Positions 43,542 to 52,225 of a stretch of DNA of 64,000 nucleotides are shown in pieces (within the stretch, counting starts at the first letter, position 1; the number at the start of each line of letters is the position of its first letter). The notes below the pieces were generated by a model. The model searched no databases. It had not been told where the DNA came from and was given only the letters and a program-made list of their open reading frames with translations. The DNA comes from Thermophilibacter immobilis (lineage in GTDB: Bacteria > Actinomycetota > Coriobacteriia > Coriobacteriales > Atopobiaceae): contig NZ_CP063767.1 of NCBI RefSeq assembly GCF_015277515.1, positions 1,860,001-1,924,000 on the forward strand, read 5' to 3'. The translations under genes and the position numbers were made by a program.

Positions 43542-44186
43542 CTAGAGGCGGCGAAGGTCCTTCATAATCTCGGCATAGGGCCTGCCCTTGCCGAACAAGG
43601 CACTCGTTCCCAAAACGGCGCCATCGGCACCGAGCGTCTCGGCCTGCTTGATCACCTGCGCGGAGCAGGCACCATCAATAATAATCTGGTAGCCGAACTC
43701 TTCCTTGTGCGCGGCAAACTCCTCGATCTTGGGGTTGACGTAGTCGAGGTAGGTCTGACCCGCAAAGCCCGGGTTGACGGTCATGATCAAGACATAGTCG
43801 ACGGTGGGCAGGGAGTACCTGACGCTCTCGAAGCTCACCCCCGGATCTACGACGATACCGGCCTTCATGCCAAGCTCGGCAATCTTGAGCAGCGTGGAGT
43901 TAATCGGTTGCACGGCATCGGTATGAACGTAGACGATCTTGACGCCGGACTGGGCAGCCAGGTCGATGAAGACGTCCGGCTGGGCGGCCATCAGATGGAT
44001 GTCACAGGGAACGTCCGTCCTCCTGCAGATGGCCTCCACGTCATACTGCCCGAGCCCGAAGTTGGGCACGAAGGAGCCGTCCATCACGTCCAGATGAAAG
44101 ATATCGGCACCGGCCGCGGCAAGCTCGTCGGTCTCCTCGCCAAGCCGGGAAAAGTCAGCGCACATCATTGAGGGGCAAAGCAGCAT
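43542..44186 (-). CDS. rpe: ribulose-phosphate 3-epimerase family protein
   Basis: The 214-residue TIM barrel has CPSMMCADF, FHLDVMDGSFVPNFGLG (catalytic aspartate and metal-binding histidine), IHLMAAQPDVFI, IMTVNPGFAGQ and IIIDGACSAQ. Pentulose-5-phosphate and allulose-6-phosphate epimerases share these blocks. Because it sits in a sugar PTS operon and not with other pentose phosphate genes, the hexulose-phosphate activity is possible. It follows manA after 11 bases. Confidence 0.88.
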   Translation of the reverse strand: MLLCPSMMCADFSRLGEETDELAAAGADIFHLDVMDGSFVPNFGLGQYDVEAICRRTDVPCDIHLMAAQPDVFIDLAAQSGVKIVYVHTDAVQPINSTLLKIAELGMKAGIVVDPGVSFESVRYSLPTVDYVLIMTVNPGFAGQTYLDYVNPKIEEFAAHKEEFGYQIIIDGACSAQVIKQAETLGADGAVLGTSALFGKGRPYAEIMKDLRRL

Positions 44187-44197
44187 GCGTGTTCTCC

Positions 44198-45127
44198 TTA
44201 CGCAGTCGTCATCATGCAGGTAAGCGTTCCGGAAATCTCGGTCTTGCAGCCCCGTGGGGCAAGGAAGTGGGAGCCGACCGCAACCCCGACGCCGTTGACC
44301 GTGCCCTGGCCGCGCACGACGCTCACGAGCTCGTAGGTGCCTCCCTCGAGGACGTAGGCGTCGTCGTCGACCACGAGCTTCTCGATGGTGAACGAGGGGC
44401 TGTCGCAGTAGGTTGTCCTGACGCAGCCGCCATAGGCAACAACGGACGCCTGGTAGCCCTCGTAGTTGCCTGCGGAGTCATAGTGAAGCGTGGACAGGGC
44501 CTGCTCGAGGTGGAGCGGGCGCTTGTTGCCCTCAGGATCGACGCGATCGTAGTCGTAGAAGCGATAGGTGACGTCGGTGGACTGCTGGACCTCGTAGGCA
44601 ATCACGCCCCTGCCGCAGGCGTGCAGGGTGCCGGACGGGATGTAGACGAAGTCGTCCCTACGCACCTTGAGGTGGCGCACGAGCTCGACCCACCTCCCGG
44701 CGGCGATCTTCTGACGCAGGTCCCGCTCGTTCGCACCGTTGTGACCAAAGACGATGCGCGCGTCGGGATCGGCCTCAAGAAAGTACCATGCCTCGTTCTT
44801 GCCATAGGGATAGCCCAGGGCACGGGCGTGCTCCTGGTCGGGATGGACTTGAATGGAGAGGTCGTCGCAGAGGCAGAGCAGAGAGACGATCACCGGGAAC
44901 GCGCGATCGGTGTCGCCAAAGAGCTCGGGATTCGACTCCCACAGCTCGCCCAGCGTCTGGCCCTTGAACGGTCCGCTCTGGCAAATGTTCGATCCCTTGT
45001 CCTGGGCGGCAAACGCCCAAGCCTGCCCGGTCATGCGAGGCATCCAGTCGTAGCCGTAGTACTCCCTGATGGCGGCGCCGCCCCAAACGGTCTCGAAGGG
45101 GAGGGGCTTGAAGAAGAGGGGTTCCAT
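44198..45127 (-). CDS. manA: class I mannose-6-phosphate isomerase
   Basis: The 309-residue cupin enzyme interconverts mannose 6-phosphate and fructose 6-phosphate. Visible are ETVWGG, LSIQVHPDQEHA (zinc-binding histidines), NEAWYFLEADPDA and YIPSGTLHACG with the third histidine. It starts at MEPLFFKPLPF. It is the gene after the PTS IID component. A second enzyme of the same class is at 48947-49891. Confidence 0.92.
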   Translation of the reverse strand: MEPLFFKPLPFETVWGGAAIREYYGYDWMPRMTGQAWAFAAQDKGSNICQSGPFKGQTLGELWESNPELFGDTDRAFPVIVSLLCLCDDLSIQVHPDQEHARALGYPYGKNEAWYFLEADPDARIVFGHNGANERDLRQKIAAGRWVELVRHLKVRRDDFVYIPSGTLHACGRGVIAYEVQQSTDVTYRFYDYDRVDPEGNKRPLHLEQALSTLHYDSAGNYEGYQASVVAYGGCVRTTYCDSPSFTIEKLVVDDDAYVLEGGTYELVSVVRGQGTVNGVGVAVGSHFLAPRGCKTEISGTLTCMMTTA

Positions 45128-45153
45128 GAGACTCCTTACCATGCGTTGAAGCA

Positions 45154-45186
45154 GGGGCCCAGCAATTCCTCGAACTGCTGGGCCCC
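45154..45186 (-). other. hairpin between PTS IID and manA genes
   Basis: GGGGCCCAGCA and TGCTGGGCCCC form a perfect 11-base-pair stem with an 11-base loop. No T-run follows, so it may attenuate or stabilise the mRNA between the transporter and manA genes. Confidence 0.6.
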
Positions 45187-45227
45187 GCATTTCTCTGTGC
45201 CAGAGCCCGTGCGAGCGGTTCGGGGGC

Positions 45228-46076
45228 CTACAGGAAGGTGACGGCGCAGAGCACGATAACAGCGACGACCAAGATAAGCATGGTCTTGGTGGCGGTGTAC
45301 TGCTTCTTATTGAGCATCCAGTAGGTGAACAGGACGGTGATAAGAGCAAGCAGGCCGGGGAACACGCCGTTGAGCGTATCCTGGAGCGCGCTCATCTCCG
45401 AGCCCATGGGAATCTGGACGATGGTCTTAACCGAGATCATCGATGCCGCCAGCGTGCCGGTGATGATGATGCCCACGACGTTGATCGCGTCCATGATGCG
45501 ACGGGAGTTCTCGCCCACGAAGATGTCCAGGGCGTTCAGGCCCATCTTGTAGCCGTAGCGAAACAGGCCGTAGGAGAGCCCCATGCCGATGATCAGCCAG
45601 GAGACGATGTAGAACAGGGGGCCGGCGGCGCTGCCGTCAGCGGCGATGGACATGCCGATGGAGAGCAGCGTCGGAACGATGATGCCCTGAATGACGGAGT
45701 CACCAAGACTGGCGAGGGGGCCCATCAGGGTCGTCTTGATGGAGACGGGAAGCTCATTGGGAGTCTCGCCGCCCAGGGCGATATCCTCCTCCATGGAGGC
45801 GACGATGCCGTTGATGATGGTGCCCACCTGGGGCTCGGTGTTGTAGAACTGCGAGTGGCGGAGCAGGAGCTCCTTTTTGCCCTCGGGATCGTCGGCATAG
45901 AACTTCTCCGCGAAGGGGATGTAGGACCACGCGAACCCGTGGGTCTCGAGCTTCTCGTAGGAGGAGGTTGCGAACCAGCCCACCTGCCAGCGATACCAGA
46001 GCTTGTTGAGGTCGCTGTTGGTAAGGCCCTGCTTGCCGTTGGCGCCAACGCGCACGGACTGACTATCCTTTGCCAT
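45228..46076 (-). CDS. PTS system mannose-family IID component
   Basis: This 282-residue membrane subunit works with IIC to move the sugar. GWFATSSYEKLETHGFAWSYIP, FYNTEPQVGTIINGIVASMEE and LMGPLASLGDSVIQGIIVPTLL are standard IID blocks, followed by hydrophobic segments to the end. Gene order on this strand is IIA, IIB, IIC, IID. The sugar cannot be read from the sequence, but mannose, fructose, sorbose or amino sugars are typical for the family. Confidence 0.94.
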   Translation of the reverse strand: MAKDSQSVRVGANGKQGLTNSDLNKLWYRWQVGWFATSSYEKLETHGFAWSYIPFAEKFYADDPEGKKELLLRHSQFYNTEPQVGTIINGIVASMEEDIALGGETPNELPVSIKTTLMGPLASLGDSVIQGIIVPTLLSIGMSIAADGSAAGPLFYIVSWLIIGMGLSYGLFRYGYKMGLNALDIFVGENSRRIMDAINVVGIIITGTLAASMISVKTIVQIPMGSEMSALQDTLNGVFPGLLALITVLFTYWMLNKKQYTATKTMLILVVAVIVLCAVTFL

Positions 46077-46096
46077 GAGTGAGTCCTCTCCTCTCG

Positions 46097-46912
46097 TTAG
46101 AATAGGTCGGCGTCTTCGTACGCGGCGTCTGCGGAGGACGTCAGGACCTCACCTGCGGCGGACTTGCCAGAAGCGAGGTAGACGAGGTACGCGACGACGG
46201 CAGCGATGAAGACGACGGGGATGGTCCCCAGGCCGGCAAAGGCAAAGAGCACGAAGCCGAGGAAGAAGAAGACGAGCTGGGTCTTCTCCTTGACGACGAT
46301 GTTCATGAGCATGCCGACGCCAAGGGCGGGCAGAACGCCACCGAGGACCTGGATCATGTGGGTGACCAGCTCGGGAACGCTGGAGATAAGAACGTCGACG
46401 AAGCCCTGGCCAAAGTAGACGGCGATGAAGGCGGGAAGGAAGCGGATGAGGAAGGTGCAGATCTGGGACACCACGATGTGCCAGAAGTTGAGCGCCTTGG
46501 TGTCTCCCGCTGCCGCGGCGTCATACTCCTTGTTGTTGATCACGGAGTAGAAGGCCATACGGAGGTTGTAGAAGATGAGGCCGAAGCTGTTGCCCACCAG
46601 CACGGAGAGCGTAACCGCAATCGCGGGGTCCTTGGTGGTGGCCATCGCGAGGCCCATGCCCGCGTAGCTGGCATAGGAGATCTCGGCGTTGGTGGCCCCG
46701 CCAGTGGAGAGGTTGGCGATGAAGACCGCCTGGACGGCGACGCCACACAAAACGCCCTGGGTCACATCGCCAAAGATGAGGCCGAGGACCAGACCGGCTA
46801 CCAGGGGGCGGCCAAGGCAGTAGAAGCTTCCGGTGGTACCCAGTGGGTTAGCGGCTTCGATGGCGGCAAGATAGCTGAAAATGCCAACGAGCGCTGCTTG
46901 AAGTGCAAGCAT
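46097..46912 (-). CDS. PTS system mannose-family IIC component
   Basis: The 271-residue polytopic protein has LVAGLVLGLIFGDVTQGVLC and FIANLSTGGATNAEISYASY, typical of mannose-family IIC sugar channels. It is 20 bases upstream of IID. The tail ends AAYEDADLF, similar to the last residues of the IIA protein (EIDDDLF). Confidence 0.94.
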   Translation of the reverse strand: MLALQAALVGIFSYLAAIEAANPLGTTGSFYCLGRPLVAGLVLGLIFGDVTQGVLCGVAVQAVFIANLSTGGATNAEISYASYAGMGLAMATTKDPAIAVTLSVLVGNSFGLIFYNLRMAFYSVINNKEYDAAAAGDTKALNFWHIVVSQICTFLIRFLPAFIAVYFGQGFVDVLISSVPELVTHMIQVLGGVLPALGVGMLMNIVVKEKTQLVFFFLGFVLFAFAGLGTIPVVFIAAVVAYLVYLASGKSAAGEVLTSSADAAYEDADLF

Positions 46913-46932
46913 GTTTTCCTCCTTCGTTCACG

Positions 46933-47427
46933 CTATGCAGACTGATACTTGGCCTTGATCTGGGGCCAAGCGGTGACCTTGTTGTCGGGAATCAGCTGGA
47001 ACTGAAGATCGATTCCCTGGGACGCCAGGTAGTCGAATGCCTCGACGTCCTCGGTCCCGATGACGACGGCGTTGCCGAGGTTCTTGGCGCCGCCTCCGGA
47101 GGCGTGGATGTTGCCCACGTTGAGCACGCCTCCAAAATCGCCGCCGGCCTTCTTGAGGTTCGCGAACTCCTCGACGGTGTCCGAGATGACGAAGAAGTTC
47201 TTGGGAGACTCCTTTGCCTTCTTGAGCGCCTCGACCCCCTGGGCGACCGTGTAGATGCCGATCTTGAAGTGACCGGCTGCGGCACGCAGGACCTTCTTGC
47301 GCAGCTCGTCGCCAGCGACTGCGTCGCTGATGACGAGAATCGCGTTGAGCGGCCTCTGCGTTGCCCAGCGGGTCATGGTCTGCCCGTGAATCACGCGGTC
47401 GTCAATCCGTACAAAGCTGATAGCCAT
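46933..47427 (-). CDS. PTS system mannose-family IIB component
   Basis: The 164-residue cytoplasmic subunit starts MAISFVRIDDRVIHGQTMTRW; the histidine in RVIHGQ is the phosphorylation site. LNVGNIHASGGGAKN is another family block. It passes phosphate from IIA to the sugar at IIC-IID. Confidence 0.94.
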   Translation of the reverse strand: MAISFVRIDDRVIHGQTMTRWATQRPLNAILVISDAVAGDELRKKVLRAAAGHFKIGIYTVAQGVEALKKAKESPKNFFVISDTVEEFANLKKAGGDFGGVLNVGNIHASGGGAKNLGNAVVIGTEDVEAFDYLASQGIDLQFQLIPDNKVTAWPQIKAKYQSA

Positions 47428-47525
47428 TGCGCGACACTCCTCTCTCTTGTTCTTTGCTTTTGCTATTTCATCGAAGCGCCTCTGCGCGCCTCGACCTGAC
47501 ACCACCGCATGTGCGACGCCTCTCC

Positions 47526-47954
47526 CTAGAAGAGGTCGTCGTCAATCTCGCAGGCGTCCGGACCAGGAGCGTCCGCTCCGCTCACTCCGAGGGCACCGGA
47601 GGAAAGGGCGCACTGGTAGATGGCCTCGAGATCATCGGAGGACGCCGCGTCCATGCCCACCTCGATCAGCATGGGAAGGTTGAGACCGCACGCGATGCGG
47701 ATGCGGTCGGGGTCTTGAAGGTAGCGGGCGTAGGCCTCGTTATAGGGAGTCCCACCCTTGAGATCGGCCATCACGAGGACGCCTTTGTCAACGAGGTCGT
47801 CCATCTTCTTGTTGAACTCGGCGCGAAACCCTTCGATGCCCCCGTCGACCGTGAGGCTGAGCGTATCGATGGTGTCTGTGGGGCCCATCAGCATCCGATA
47901 GGCGTCATAGACGCCCCCGCACAGCGTTCCATGAGAGACGAGAAGGATGTTCAA
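47526..47954 (-). CDS. PTS system mannose-family IIA component
   Basis: The 142-residue subunit begins MNILLVSHGTLCGGVYDAYR; H8 is the expected phosphorylated residue. VMADLKGGTPYNEA matches the family. It is the first gene of the operon and is divergent from deoC, with about 250 AT-rich bases between the starts. Confidence 0.93.
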   Translation of the reverse strand: MNILLVSHGTLCGGVYDAYRMLMGPTDTIDTLSLTVDGGIEGFRAEFNKKMDDLVDKGVLVMADLKGGTPYNEAYARYLQDPDRIRIACGLNLPMLIEVGMDAASSDDLEAIYQCALSSGALGVSGADAPGPDACEIDDDLF

Positions 47955-48036
47955 GGCAGCTCCTTACATATGGCAGTTCGGTGTAGCTTGCTTATATGAC
48001 AGCATTTATTTCCTACACTCTTCCATCACATTCGAA

Positions 48037-48060
48037 TTATTGCAGCACTTATTGCAGCAC
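48037..48060. repeat. 12-base tandem repeat in the PTS-deoC divergent promoter region
   Basis: TTATTGCAGCAC occurs twice without a gap. It lies about 85 bases upstream of the IIA start and 145 bases upstream of deoC, and may be a regulator binding site. ACTGGTATATTTTGA nearer deoC carries a GntR-type TGGTAT half-site. Confidence 0.6.
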
Positions 48061-48205
48061 TATTCGGACAAATCAAGAGGAATTTTGCGATTTTTGTAGT
48101 CACGATACAGACATATTTCCATATATGCAAACCACACTGGTATATTTTGACTAACATGTTTTCAAACAGACGAAAGGCGTCTGTTCCGCAACCGAAGGGG
48201 AAGCC

Positions 48206-48919
48206 ATGACCACCTGGACCATCGATGACCTCTGTCAGCTGATTGACCACACCAACCTCAAGCCCAATGCGACCACAGCCGACATGCACACGCTCTGCGA
48301 TGAGGCGCGTCAGTACCACTTCCGCATGGTCGCGATTGAGTCGTCCCAGGTAGCCCGATGCGCGCAGATGCTCAAGGGGACCGATGTCCACGTGGGCGCC
48401 GCAATCAGCTTCCCCCTGGGTCAGACGAGCGTTGCCACCAAGGTCTTCGAGACCAAGGACGCCCTCGCCAACGGGGCTACTGAGATCGACTACGTGGTCA
48501 ACCGCACCGAGCTCAAGAATGGCAACTGGGACTACGTGCGCGACGAGATGCAGCAGATCGTCGACGTGTGCAACGAGGCCAAAGTTCCCTCAAAAGTCAT
48601 CTTTGAGACCCAAGAGCTCACCAAAGATGAGAAGATAAGACTCTGCCAGATTGCCGCGGAGGTGAAGCCGACCTTCGTCAAGACCTCCACCGGCTTCTCT
48701 CTCGCGGGAGGTGCCACTCTTGAAGACGTCGAGCTCATGCGTGCCAACGTCCCCGCTGAGGTCAGCGTCAAGGCCGCCGGTGGCATCCGCGACGCCGACA
48801 CGTTTCTCGCCATGGTCAAGGCGGGTGCCCGGCGCATCGGCTGCTCTGCAGGCATCCCCATCATCGAGGAGATCCGCCGTCGCATGGACGAGCAGGGTGT
48901 CGACCATATAGAGTTGTAG
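48206..48919 (+). CDS. deoC: deoxyribose-phosphate aldolase family protein
   Basis: The 237-residue aldolase has IDHTNLKPNAT, SFPLGQTSVATKVFE, VNRTELKNG, FVKTSTGFSLAGG (Schiff-base lysine) and VKAAGGIRD. DeoC splits deoxyribose 5-phosphate to acetaldehyde and glyceraldehyde 3-phosphate. No other nucleoside genes are nearby, so a related aldol substrate from the PTS sugar is possible. It leads a plus-strand operon. Confidence 0.93.
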   Translation: MTTWTIDDLCQLIDHTNLKPNATTADMHTLCDEARQYHFRMVAIESSQVARCAQMLKGTDVHVGAAISFPLGQTSVATKVFETKDALANGATEIDYVVNRTELKNGNWDYVRDEMQQIVDVCNEAKVPSKVIFETQELTKDEKIRLCQIAAEVKPTFVKTSTGFSLAGGATLEDVELMRANVPAEVSVKAAGGIRDADTFLAMVKAGARRIGCSAGIPIIEEIRRRMDEQGVDHIEL

Positions 48920-48946
48920 GAATCCGGAAAGACAGGAGAGACCGAT

Positions 48947-49891
48947 ATGACCCCTCTGAGGCTCAAGCCAAACTACATCTCTCCCATCTGGTCGGGGGAC
49001 CGCATCGCCCGAGCTCGCGGAATCGTCTACGACAAGGGCACTCCCCCGGGAGAGTCCTTTGACGTCACCGCTCACCGCGACCTGGTCAACACCGTCGAGG
49101 GAGGACCCTACGACGGTATCAGGCTCGATGAGCTCATCGACACCCACCACGAGGAGCTTCTCGGCCAAGGCCTTCCCGATGACGACGGGATCATCCAGGT
49201 GGTGACCATGGACGCGCGCGAGTCCCTCTCGGTGCAGGTCCATCCCGACGAGGCCTACGCCCAGGCTCACGAGAACGATCACGAGAAGACCGAGTCGTGG
49301 TACATCTTGGCGGCCGATCCCGGCGCGACCCTCATCGCCGGATCCACCACCAACGACAGGGACGCCCTGCGCGCGGCGGCGGCCGATGACACCGTCGGGA
49401 ACCTCTTTGGACGACACGTGAGCGTGAGCGAGGGCGACTTCATCCTCATCCCGGCCGGCACCATGCACGCGCTGGGCGCGGGCATCTTCGCCGTGGAGAT
49501 CGGGTCCCTGGGCTTCAAGACCTATCGCATCTGCGACTGGGGCCGTGGCCGCGAGCTGCACGTCAAACAGGGCTTCGACCTCATAGACACCTCCCTGCGC
49601 CCCGAGCCGCGCCATCTGGGAGCCTTCGACCCCAACGGGCCCGACCAGGTGCAGCTCGGCGTCACCCACGAGCTCTTCGAGGCCGAGGTCGTTGACGTCC
49701 ACGGCGAGTTCGCAGGCGAGCTCTTGGACCGCTACCAGATTCTCACCTGCGTCTGGGGCGACGCTCAGGTGTCCACCCCCGAGGGGGGCACCACGGACCT
49801 CAAGTTCACCGAGTCCCTTCTCATCCCCGCAAGCGCGGGAAGCTACACCGTGCGGGGGACCTGCCGCGTCATCCGGAGCTACCGCCCCTAG
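48947..49891 (+). CDS. manA: class I mannose-6-phosphate isomerase, second copy
   Basis: The 314-residue cupin protein has SVQVHPDEAYAQAHEND, ESWYILAADPGA and LIPAGTMHALGAG, with zinc ligands in place. It begins LRLKPNYISPIWSGDRIAR and is quite different in sequence from the copy at 44198-45127. Two such isomerases in one locus suggest different hexose phosphate substrates or regulation. It follows deoC by 27 bases. Confidence 0.88.
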   Translation: MTPLRLKPNYISPIWSGDRIARARGIVYDKGTPPGESFDVTAHRDLVNTVEGGPYDGIRLDELIDTHHEELLGQGLPDDDGIIQVVTMDARESLSVQVHPDEAYAQAHENDHEKTESWYILAADPGATLIAGSTTNDRDALRAAAADDTVGNLFGRHVSVSEGDFILIPAGTMHALGAGIFAVEIGSLGFKTYRICDWGRGRELHVKQGFDLIDTSLRPEPRHLGAFDPNGPDQVQLGVTHELFEAEVVDVHGEFAGELLDRYQILTCVWGDAQVSTPEGGTTDLKFTESLLIPASAGSYTVRGTCRVIRSYRP

Positions 49892-49951
49892 CCCGAGCAA
49901 GAGCGCGCATCACGAGGTTTGGCACCGAACACGACCGCAAGGGAGAGCAGC

Positions 49952-50824
49952 ATGAAACCACATATGATCATCACCGGCGCGCGGGGCTATCTTGCCAGCC
50001 TGATCCAGCTGTACAACAAGGACAACTTCGACTTCACCGGCTTCGAGCGCCATGACGTCGACTACTCAAAGCCCCAGGAGGTCGGGAGGTTCTTCGACGC
50101 GCTCGACTTCGACCTCTTCTTCCACACCGCCGCCAACGCCCAGACCGCTGCCTGCGAGAACGACCCCGAGGGCACGCATCTGGTGAACTGCGACTCCGCC
50201 ATAGAAATCGCAAAGGTCTGCCGTAAGAAGGGCAAGCGCTTCGTCTTCATCTCCACCGAGCAGGTCTTCAATGGCAAAGCGGTTCCCGGCCCCTTCGACG
50301 AGGCCACGGCCGCGGACAGCGTCACGAACTACGGCAGGCAGAAGGCTGAGGTCGACTCCTGGATTCGCGAGAACCTCGACGATTACATCATCATCCGCCT
50401 GAGCTGGCAGTTCGGCATGCCCCTGCCGCACATCAATCCGTCCCCCGGGATCGTGCTCAACGCGCTTGCGGCCCTGCGCTCCCAGACCCCCACGAAGTTC
50501 ACCGTCAACGAGAGGCGCTGCATGACCTACGCCCAGCACCTCGCCGACAACTTCAAGAGGATAACGGAGCTCCCCACGGGCGAGTATCACATCGCCAGCT
50601 CCAACGACAAGAGCACCTACGAGTGCGCCAGGATCGTGGCCCGCGCGCTTGGCTACCCCGACGCCCAGATCGAGAAGTTCATACTCCCCGACAACGAGCG
50701 CTACTCCGACCGCTTCCGCGACTATCGCCTGGACAACGCCAAGGCGCTGGGCGCCGGCATTGAGCTTGGGTCCTCGTTCGAGGATGACGTGGAGCGCTGC
50801 GCGAGGGATTTCGGCTGGGCATAG
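49952..50824 (+). CDS. RmlD-like NAD(P)-dependent sugar epimerase/reductase
   Basis: The 290-residue extended SDR has MIITGARGYLAS as the cofactor loop, FHTAANAQTAACENDP, VFISTEQVFNG and the catalytic YGRQK. This matches the dTDP-4-dehydrorhamnose reductase family, which reduces a nucleotide sugar. Here it lies in a catabolic operon behind manA, so its substrate is uncertain. The ATG at 49952 follows GGGAGAG. Confidence 0.85.
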   Translation: MKPHMIITGARGYLASLIQLYNKDNFDFTGFERHDVDYSKPQEVGRFFDALDFDLFFHTAANAQTAACENDPEGTHLVNCDSAIEIAKVCRKKGKRFVFISTEQVFNGKAVPGPFDEATAADSVTNYGRQKAEVDSWIRENLDDYIIIRLSWQFGMPLPHINPSPGIVLNALAALRSQTPTKFTVNERRCMTYAQHLADNFKRITELPTGEYHIASSNDKSTYECARIVARALGYPDAQIEKFILPDNERYSDRFRDYRLDNAKALGAGIELGSSFEDDVERCARDFGWA

Positions 50825-50861
50825 GCCCGGCCTTGGGGGCATCGGACAGAGCGGAGGGGCC

Positions 50862-51269
50862 ATGTTCGTGGGCAAAGCGCTGCAGACCTATCAGAAGACC
50901 AACAACTATAGCTGCTCGGAGGCGCTCATACATGCCGCCAATGATTACTATGATTTAGGATTAGATGAAAAGTCATTCAAGATGATGTCTGCCTTCAGCG
51001 GTGGCATGTACTCCGACCAGACCTGTGGGGCCCTTGTCGGGGCGAGTGCGGTGCTCGGGGTGCTCTACTCCACCGGGCGGGCCCACGACAGCGAGCTCAT
51101 GCGGCGGCTCGTCAAGGAGCTGGTCTCTCGGTTTGACCACGACCTGGGAGCCATGAGGTGCGAGGAGCTCAAGAGCCGCCACAAGACCGACGAGCTCCGC
51201 TGCGAGTGCATGGTCAAAACGGCCGCGGCCATTCTCGAGGATCTCATCGCCCGGCATCCCGTCGAGTAA
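50862..51269 (+). CDS. C-GCAxxG-C-C family redox protein
   Basis: The 135-residue protein has the family pattern: NNYSCSEA, then QTCGALVGASAVLG, then MRCEEL and LRCECMV. This spacing (C, CGAxxG, C, C) marks a small family of putative redox-active proteins of unknown substrate. The ATG follows GGAGGGG. It ends the deoC operon, before a strong terminator. Confidence 0.85.
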   Translation: MFVGKALQTYQKTNNYSCSEALIHAANDYYDLGLDEKSFKMMSAFSGGMYSDQTCGALVGASAVLGVLYSTGRAHDSELMRRLVKELVSRFDHDLGAMRCEELKSRHKTDELRCECMVKTAAAILEDLIARHPVE

Positions 51270-51298
51270 TCCCTCAGCGTGGTCGCAGGCAGCCCCCT

Positions 51299-51331
51299 CT
51301 GCCGCGCCTCATACGAGGTGCGGCAGTTTTT
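51299..51331 (+). terminator. strong rho-independent terminator
   Basis: CTGCCGCGCCTC and GAGGTGCGGCAG pair with a 4-base loop and one mismatch, followed by TTTTT. It closes the deoC operon. Confidence 0.92.
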
Positions 51332-51386
51332 ATGCGGCACCGGGGTCGAGGTGCCTCAGACTCGACACGCCTCAGCTTGGAATCGC

Positions 51387-52142
51387 CTATATGACTATCG
51401 ACCCGAGGTCCTTGATCTGGGCCCGCAGCTTCGTGGAGGGCCGGTCGGTGATGAGGGCGTCGAAGCTCGAGACGCTCGCGTAGACGTAGTTCCCTCCGAT
51501 GCCAAACTTGTGCTCGTCCACCACCAGAAAGCTCCGTCGCGAGTTCGCTATGACCAGCTGTTTGATCATGGCGTCGTCCCAGACGTAGGTGGTGACGTCG
51601 CCCGTCTCCAAGTCGACGCCCAAGCCGCCCAGAAAGACCTTGTCGAACCGCATGGGCTTAAGGCACGCAAGGGCCATGGTCCCAATGAAGCCGTCGAGCT
51701 CCGTGTTGACGCTGCCTCCGGTGCCCAGAACGGTGAGGGCGGGGTTGGTCGCGAGCGTGCGAAGGATCTCCATCATGTTGGAGACCACGAAGACCTGCTT
51801 GGACCCCTTGGCAAGGAGCTCGGCAAGGGCGAGGTTGGTGGTCGAGACGTCCAGAAAGATGGTGTCCCCGGAGGCGATCTGCTCGAGGGCCTTCTCCGCA
51901 ATGACGCGCTTCTCGGCAATGTGGCTGCCCACGCGCTTGCTGACGTTTCTGTCGGGCGCGCTCGCGACGCTGAGCGCGCCCCCGTAGACCTTCTTAAGGG
52001 CGCCCTGCGCGTTAAGCTGCTTGAGGTCCTTTCTGATGCAATCCTCGGTCACCGAGAAGCGCTGGGCCAGGTCGGCCACGGTAACGCGCCCCTCGGCGTT
52101 GATGAGCTCGATGATCTTCGCCTGTCGCTCCTTGAGAAACAT
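51387..52142 (-). CDS. DeoR/GlpR-family sugar regulator
   Basis: The 251-residue protein has the DeoR helix-turn-helix (AEGRVTVADLAQRFSVTEDC and IRKDLKQLNAQGALKKVYGG) and the phosphosugar-sensing domain (TIFLDVSTTNLALAELL, VLGTGG). It converges on the deoC operon and may regulate it or the nearby PTS, as DeoR proteins often sense sugar phosphates. Confidence 0.9.
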   Translation of the reverse strand: MFLKERQAKIIELINAEGRVTVADLAQRFSVTEDCIRKDLKQLNAQGALKKVYGGALSVASAPDRNVSKRVGSHIAEKRVIAEKALEQIASGDTIFLDVSTTNLALAELLAKGSKQVFVVSNMMEILRTLATNPALTVLGTGGSVNTELDGFIGTMALACLKPMRFDKVFLGGLGVDLETGDVTTYVWDDAMIKQLVIANSRRSFLVVDEHKFGIGGNYVYASVSSFDALITDRPSTKLRAQIKDLGSIVI

Positions 52143-52225
52143 GGGTCCTCCGTCGGTAATTCCCTTGTGCGTAATTCCCTTTTGTTTTTGTGTTGGGTCC
52201 AGGAGAGGGCCAGGCGTCAGGCTCC

